DNA from: DATCRE01 sp964235605
Lineage (GTDB): Bacteria; Bacteroidota; Bacteroidia; Cytophagales; Cyclobacteriaceae
Reading direction: 5' to 3'
DNA: 20,941 nt
Assembly (NCBI GenBank): GCA_964235605.1
Contig: CAXSCR010000068.1
Span: 1-20,941, forward strand
The notes beneath the pieces are model-generated. The model worked only from the letters and a program-made list of their open reading frames with translations. It had not been told where the DNA came from and did not search any database. Positions 16,200-20,941 of the stretch are shown in pieces. The position numbers and the translations under genes are program-made. Every line of letters begins with the position of its first letter. Within the stretch, counting starts at the first letter, position 1.

Positions 16200-19100
16200 T
16201 TATGGAATTGCGGGAGGTCTCTGCCCTAATTTTACATAAGCTGACCATTTTCTCAAAATATTTACGATGTCATCCAGCTTAATCGGTTTACTGAGATAGT
16301 CATCCATTCCAGCCTGCATACATAGCTCGCGATCACCTTGCATGGCATTGGCCGTGAAAGCAATAATGATAGGCTGTTCGGTATCTCGAAGTCTAATCTG
16401 CCTTGTTGTTTCCCAGCCATCCATTTCCGGCATCTGTACATCCATTAGTATGAGATCAAAAGATTTGATGTCAAGCATTCGTAATGCCTCTAACCCATTA
16501 TTAACCAGTACAGGTTTATAGCCTAGTTTTGTTAAAATACGTTCTGCAAGTTTTTGATTTACCGGATTATCTTCTGCAATCAGAATATCAAATGGATACG
16601 CTTCTTGAAAATCATCTTTCAACTTTCGCTTATCTACATTCTCTTCAACAGCCGCGGGCTTATTATCGTTGCCTAATAGAGCAAGGATGTGCCTAAATAA
16701 GGCCTCTTGCTTAATTGGCTTTGGTAATATAGAAGAAAACAATAGTGAATTTGGTTCAGCGATATCTTGAATAGATGAATTCAACAGAATAATGGGTGTA
16801 CTTGGGTGTAACTTTCGAATTGATGATGCCAATTGTATGCCATCCATGCCAGGCATCTGTAAGTCTGTAATGATCAAATCAAATGTAGAGCGTGCCAATA
16901 TAACAAGTGCATCATCGCCTTTTGAAACAATTACCACATTGAACTTTAACCTTGTCAATTGCTTATTTAGAACATTACGAAGGGTAGCATTATCTTCTAT
17001 TACCAAAAGCTTCTTACCTGCAAGGTCTGTAGTATCCGGGTCGAATTGTTGGGCAGGCTCCTTACTAATAGATGTTGCAATGGTATATGAAAAAGTAGTA
17101 CCCACACCTACTTGACTATCAACTGAAATCTCTCCGCCCATAAGCGCAACAAGCCTTTCACTTATTATAAGTCCTAAACCAGTGCCACCATACTTGCGGG
17201 TTGTCGAAGAGTCTACTTGCGTAAAGGATCTAAATAGCCGATCTAGTTTATCGGCTGGAATACCTATACCTGTATCGCGGACCTTAAAACAAAGTTGTAG
17301 TCGGTTAGCATTTGTTGAGACTATCTGTACACTTATAAATATTTCACCTTTACTAGTAAATTTAATAGCGTTGCCCACCAGATTTAAAAGTACTTGCCGA
17401 AGACGTAAGCTATCACCAACAATCTGTAAAGGCACATTTTCGGATATTTCATAAATTAAATCAATACCAATCTCACCTACCTTTCTAACGAAAAGATCAA
17501 TTACTTCTTCTATGCAATCTCGCAGATTAAAATCGCTATTCTCAATCTCCATTTTACCGGATTCGATTTTAGAATAATCTAAAATATCATTAATCACCAC
17601 AAGTAAGCTATCACCTGAACTATGAATAATTCGTGCATACTCATGCTGCTCTTTAGTTAAAGATGTTTCCTCTAATAAAGACGCCATGCCAATAACACCA
17701 TTCATAGGCGTACGTATTTCATGACTCATGGTGGCAAGGAATATACTCTTAGCACGATTGGCTGCCTCTGCCTCAACACGGGCCGCACGTTCTTGTTGTA
17801 TAGAAATAGCCAATTGTTTCGTTTGCTCATCAACTAAGCGCTGAAGTTCTCTTCGTTTTCTTTCAGTGGTAGCAACACGTGCTCTGACGTAAGCAACGAA
17901 ACACACGATAGCTAATATTATAGATAGTGATATAAACCACCAGGTGAACCAAAAAGGTGGTGTAATTTTAATTTTAAGAGAAACCATGTTATTGGATTTG
18001 TTTCCCTGCTCATCTAATGTCTTTACCTTAAGCACATAATTGCCAGGATACAAGTTTGTATAGGTGGCCATGTTCTTCGTACCGGTATTCCATTTATTAT
18101 CAAATCCCTCAAGCATGTATGCATAATGCTTTTGCCTTGCAGGTGAATAATCTAATGCGGCGAATTCAAAAGAAATTACAGGATTTTCATAAGGCAATAT
18201 TATCTCTTTAGTTTCTGATATATGTTGCCTGAGTGGCGATGGGTCATTTTCACTTCGCGCTATACGCACTTCTTCATTAAGTATTTGAAAGTTAGTAAGC
18301 ACCACAGGCACTTCTACTGATTTATCCTTGATGCTATCAGGGTGAAATTCATTAAAACCATTATTGCCGCCAAAGTACATTTTACCGCTACGGCTTTTAA
18401 AGCACGCTGGCTTGAATATGTTGGATTGTAATCCATCAGCAACTGTAAAATTTTTTATGACATTTGTTGCAGGGTTAAACTTGGATAATCCATTGTTTGA
18501 ACTGATCCATAAATTTCCATGATCATCTTCCAAAATACCAACAATCACCTCACTAGGCAGGCCGTTTTCTATATGGTAACTTTTGAATTTGTTTACCTTT
18601 TTATCATAACGATTTAACCCTTCATCTGTACCGATCCACAAGTAACCTGCCTTATCTTGATATAAACAATGAATAATATTATTACTGAGACTGCTCGCAT
18701 TATTAGCACGTATAAATAGTTTAAATGTATTTGATTTTCTATCAAATAGATGCAAACCACCGCCGCTCGTTCCGATCCAAACATCTTGATCGCGATCTTC
18801 GTATAACACATTGATAAGATGGTTATTTTCAAAATGTAAAAGATCTACCTTTTTAAAATCATCTGTTTCGGACTGATAAATCATTACACCCCCTCCGAAC
18901 ATTCCAAGCCATACATTTTTATGACTATCCTCCAATATCGACCACACATGATTACTACCCAAACTTCTTACATCTTTACTATCATGTATATAATGTCGGT
19001 ATTTATTTTTCTCTTTATTGTAAAGAACTATCCCGTCATCCCATGTACCAATCCATAAATTTCCTTGGCTGTCTTCAATAACGTTTAATATAACTTTTCC

Positions 19101-20375
19101 CCAGGTGAGTCCCTTGTTATATCGATCAACTCTAAAGTGTGAAAATGTTCCTTTCGCGGCATCAAATATATTCAGACCTCCACTGTCTGTTCCGATGAAT
19201 ATGTTGTTTTTCGAATCTTCAAAAATGCATAAAACGTTATTATGACTAAGACTGTTAGGAGATGAGTTGTTCTTGTATTGGACAAACTTATTCGCGTTTT
19301 TGTTAATAAGATTGATGCCCGCATTGAAAGAACCAAGCCACATGTTGTCTTGGCGGTCTTTATAAATAGACCATATCGCATTACCATTTAAGCTTGTTTT
19401 ATCTATTGGATCTGGTTCGTAATTGTAAAAAGTTTTTGATTGTATATTAAATACGCTTAGTACAGCCGCTCCTATCCAAAGGTTATGCTCATTATCTTCG
19501 TTAAGGGTTAAAATATTATTTGTGCCTGGAATATTTTCTAAATCGTTTCTGAAGTTTATAAATGTACCATTAGGTCTATCGAATAAGTATAATCCTCCAC
19601 CACGACTACCAATCCATAAGTGATTATTCTTATCCTCGTAAATAGTACTTACATATTGATCTCCTTCTGATTGTCCTAAATAAAACCGTGTGAATGTTTT
19701 TGTTGTTCTATCAAACAAGTTTAGGGTATTTTCTTCTGCACCTACCCAAATATTGTGCTGACGATCTTCATAAACGCACCTGATTACATTACTACTCAAG
19801 CTTTTCAGATTATTGTCGTCGTGCCTAAAGTGAATAAATGTATTAGACTTTTTATCATACATATTAAGCCCTCCGCCTGTAGTTCCTATCCAAAGATTAC
19901 CATCATGGTCTGAAACCAAACTATTTGGGTCTATTAAGCTACTCGATAAACTATTTGGGTCTTTGCTATGAGCGTACGAGACAAATGTTTCTTTTGATGG
20001 ATCAAAATGATTTAGCCCTCCCCATGTACCTATCCATAAATAACCGTGTGTGTCTTCTACAATATCGGTAATCATGTTGTTGCTAATACTAGTGCTATCA
20101 CCCCGAATGTTTCTGTATGTTGTAAATTGGTAACCATCGTATTTACTAAGCCCATCTCGGGTACCAAACCACATAAAGCCTTTTCTATCTTGTAAAATGC
20201 AAATGATACTGCTGTGTGGCAGTCCATGTTCTGTGTCAATATGCTCAAAACGCAGGTTGGGCCGCTGACAGAAAACACGGTGAGTTATGGCTTGAATGAA
20301 TATTATAGCCAACAGAAAACAAATATTCCGCGCTACTTTTTTCACGGTACATAACGGATGTCTTCTACTGTGCAT
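16200..20375 (-). CDS. Propeller-sensor hybrid histidine kinase with two receiver domains
   Basis: A 1391-residue inner-membrane sensor kinase. After a signal sequence (1-37, hydrophobic core ICFLLAIIFIQAI), residues about 40-690 are Reg_prop blades (for example RKGFMWFGTRDGLSKYDG). A Y_Y_Y domain (about 735-795) and one membrane helix (about 805-832) follow. The cytoplasm holds HisKA with MSHEIRTPMNG (phospho-acceptor H885), HATPase with NLVGNAIKFT, DTGIGIP and GGTGLGL (about 985-1100), receiver 1 with TDLQMPGMDG (D1171, LPKP Lys present) and receiver 2 with MDVQMPEMDG (D1312, LSKP). No AraC-type HTH follows, unlike classical Bacteroides hybrid systems, so it probably passes phosphate to an HPt protein and another regulator not in the window. 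The start is ATG 20375: it has AAGGA upstream and leads straight into the signal sequence. The frame remains open to 20474, but that extension lacks domain character. Its neighbours do not reveal the ligand. Confidence 0.9.
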   Translation of the reverse strand: MHSRRHPLCTVKKVARNICFLLAIIFIQAITHRVFCQRPNLRFEHIDTEHGLPHSSIICILQDRKGFMWFGTRDGLSKYDGYQFTTYRNIRGDSTSISNNMITDIVEDTHGYLWIGTWGGLNHFDPSKETFVSYAHSKDPNSLSSSLIDPNSLVSDHDGNLWIGTTGGGLNMYDKKSNTFIHFRHDDNNLKSLSSNVIRCVYEDRQHNIWVGAEENTLNLFDRTTKTFTRFYLGQSEGDQYVSTIYEDKNNHLWIGSRGGGLYLFDRPNGTFINFRNDLENIPGTNNILTLNEDNEHNLWIGAAVLSVFNIQSKTFYNYEPDPIDKTSLNGNAIWSIYKDRQDNMWLGSFNAGINLINKNANKFVQYKNNSSPNSLSHNNVLCIFEDSKNNIFIGTDSGGLNIFDAAKGTFSHFRVDRYNKGLTWGKVILNVIEDSQGNLWIGTWDDGIVLYNKEKNKYRHYIHDSKDVRSLGSNHVWSILEDSHKNVWLGMFGGGVMIYQSETDDFKKVDLLHFENNHLINVLYEDRDQDVWIGTSGGGLHLFDRKSNTFKLFIRANNASSLSNNIIHCLYQDKAGYLWIGTDEGLNRYDKKVNKFKSYHIENGLPSEVIVGILEDDHGNLWISSNNGLSKFNPATNVIKNFTVADGLQSNIFKPACFKSRSGKMYFGGNNGFNEFHPDSIKDKSVEVPVVLTNFQILNEEVRIARSENDPSPLRQHISETKEIILPYENPVISFEFAALDYSPARQKHYAYMLEGFDNKWNTGTKNMATYTNLYPGNYVLKVKTLDEQGNKSNNMVSLKIKITPPFWFTWWFISLSIILAIVCFVAYVRARVATTERKRRELQRLVDEQTKQLAISIQQERAARVEAEAANRAKSIFLATMSHEIRTPMNGVIGMASLLEETSLTKEQHEYARIIHSSGDSLLVVINDILDYSKIESGKMEIENSDFNLRDCIEEVIDLFVRKVGEIGIDLIYEISENVPLQIVGDSLRLRQVLLNLVGNAIKFTSKGEIFISVQIVSTNANRLQLCFKVRDTGIGIPADKLDRLFRSFTQVDSSTTRKYGGTGLGLIISERLVALMGGEISVDSQVGVGTTFSYTIATSISKEPAQQFDPDTTDLAGKKLLVIEDNATLRNVLNKQLTRLKFNVVIVSKGDDALVILARSTFDLIITDLQMPGMDGIQLASSIRKLHPSTPIILLNSSIQDIAEPNSLLFSSILPKPIKQEALFRHILALLGNDNKPAAVEENVDKRKLKDDFQEAYPFDILIAEDNPVNQKLAERILTKLGYKPVLVNNGLEALRMLDIKSFDLILMDVQMPEMDGWETTRQIRLRDTEQPIIIAFTANAMQGDRELCMQAGMDDYLSKPIKLDDIVNILRKWSAYVKLGQRPPAIP

Positions 20376-20941
20376 GTACCATCCTTTTTTAATTTCATTT
20401 TGTTTTTGGTAAACTCTACAAATTATATTAAAATCTGGTAATATAAATAGGGGAAAACCCTGATTGATGTTCATGTTAGGCCTTATTTAATGCTCGTGTT
20501 ACAGTATTTTAGAACTGCCCATCGTTATGCTAATCTACACGCGTCAGATCACGAAACCACTATACCCGATCTTGAGTGGTTGAATTATCCTATAATATTT
20601 TTGTGTCTGAATAATTATAAGCACAAAACTGAAGTGTAAAATTTTATGCGATTTTAGGTCAAAGAAACACCTGGTGCCTGCAGTTCTCACAATAGTGGAA
20701 ATCGCCTTTAAAAAATGATAGTTGATTATGATTAAGAGTCATTTTACTAACTATTGATATAAAAAAAGGATTCCTTCTCATAATGTTTTAGGGAAGGTGT
20801 TTGTTTTACTGGAACGCTAACCAGTTTATTAATGCTTTATGAATCGGGTTGGCTCAACTTCCAATATTACAAGCGATTTCCCTGGAGGGATTGCGCTTTC
20901 AAACGATGATTGTCATCTGCAGCTTTTGCTTATTCGTTATA
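20376..20941. other. Region upstream of the sensor kinase
   Basis: No gene is seen in this 566-base end of the window. It includes the open but unlikely N-terminal extension of the kinase frame (to 20474), an inverted repeat TTTTGTG / CACAAAA (20599-20605 / 20622-20628), and copy B of the structured repeat near the edge. No convincing minus-strand -33/-7 pair was found. Confidence 0.5.
20861..20934 (-). repeat. Dispersed structured repeat, copy B
   Basis: Read on the minus strand, this 74-base sequence matches copy A at 12424-12495 from AATAAG to ATTGG, with small gaps near both ends. Both hairpins survive: GATGA-caa-TCATC and TCCC-tcca-GGGA, the second with an added outer GCG/CGC pairing. 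It lies upstream of the hybrid kinase and transcribes in the same direction. Confidence 0.8.

Overview
The window looks like a chromosomal segment of a Bacteroidota bacterium, most likely Cytophagales or a related order. The signs are an AT-rich genome, weak or absent Shine-Dalgarno sequences, two very large periplasmic propeller (Reg_prop/Y_Y_Y) sensor proteins, a chitinase with a type IX secretion C-terminal sorting domain, and promoter-like sites of the TTG / TAnnTTTG kind. This placement is inference; no rRNA or other marker gene is present.

Layout. (1) 1-2.6 kb: the 5' part of an unrecognised minus-strand gene cut by the window edge, a DUF892/YciF-type ferritin-like stress protein with its terminator, and a decayed minus-strand gene that still shows the signature of an isoprenylcysteine carboxyl methyltransferase/phospholipid methyltransferase-like membrane enzyme, followed by an intact terminator. 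(2) 2.6-8.1 kb: a one-component propeller regulator (sensor, membrane segment, coiled coil, HTH, no kinase), then a secreted GH18 chitinase with Ig-like, F5/8C and CBM6-like modules and a T9SS tail. The pair reads as a chitin-response locus. (3) 8.3-12.3 kb: a trehalose synthase-maltokinase fusion and a small exported lipocalin-like protein. (4) 12.3-14.3 kb: sparsely coding, with two small hypothetical genes, a possible 40-residue minus-strand ORF, operator-like direct repeats and several RNA-like hairpins. (5) 14.3-16 kb: a two-gene operon of a ZIP-family and a CDF-family metal transporter. (6) 16.2-20.4 kb: a 1391-residue hybrid histidine kinase on the minus strand with a propeller sensor and two receiver domains but no DNA-binding output.

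The most notable unexplained item is a roughly 73-base structured sequence present twice in opposite orientation, at 12424-12495 (+) and 20861-20934 (-), with 43 of 49 core bases identical. It looks like a member of a dispersed intergenic repeat or small-RNA family. Functionally the window combines extracellular polysaccharide degradation and its sensing, alpha-glucan/trehalose metabolism, metal homeostasis and stress proteins. No phage, CRISPR, IS transposase, tRNA or rRNA is visible.
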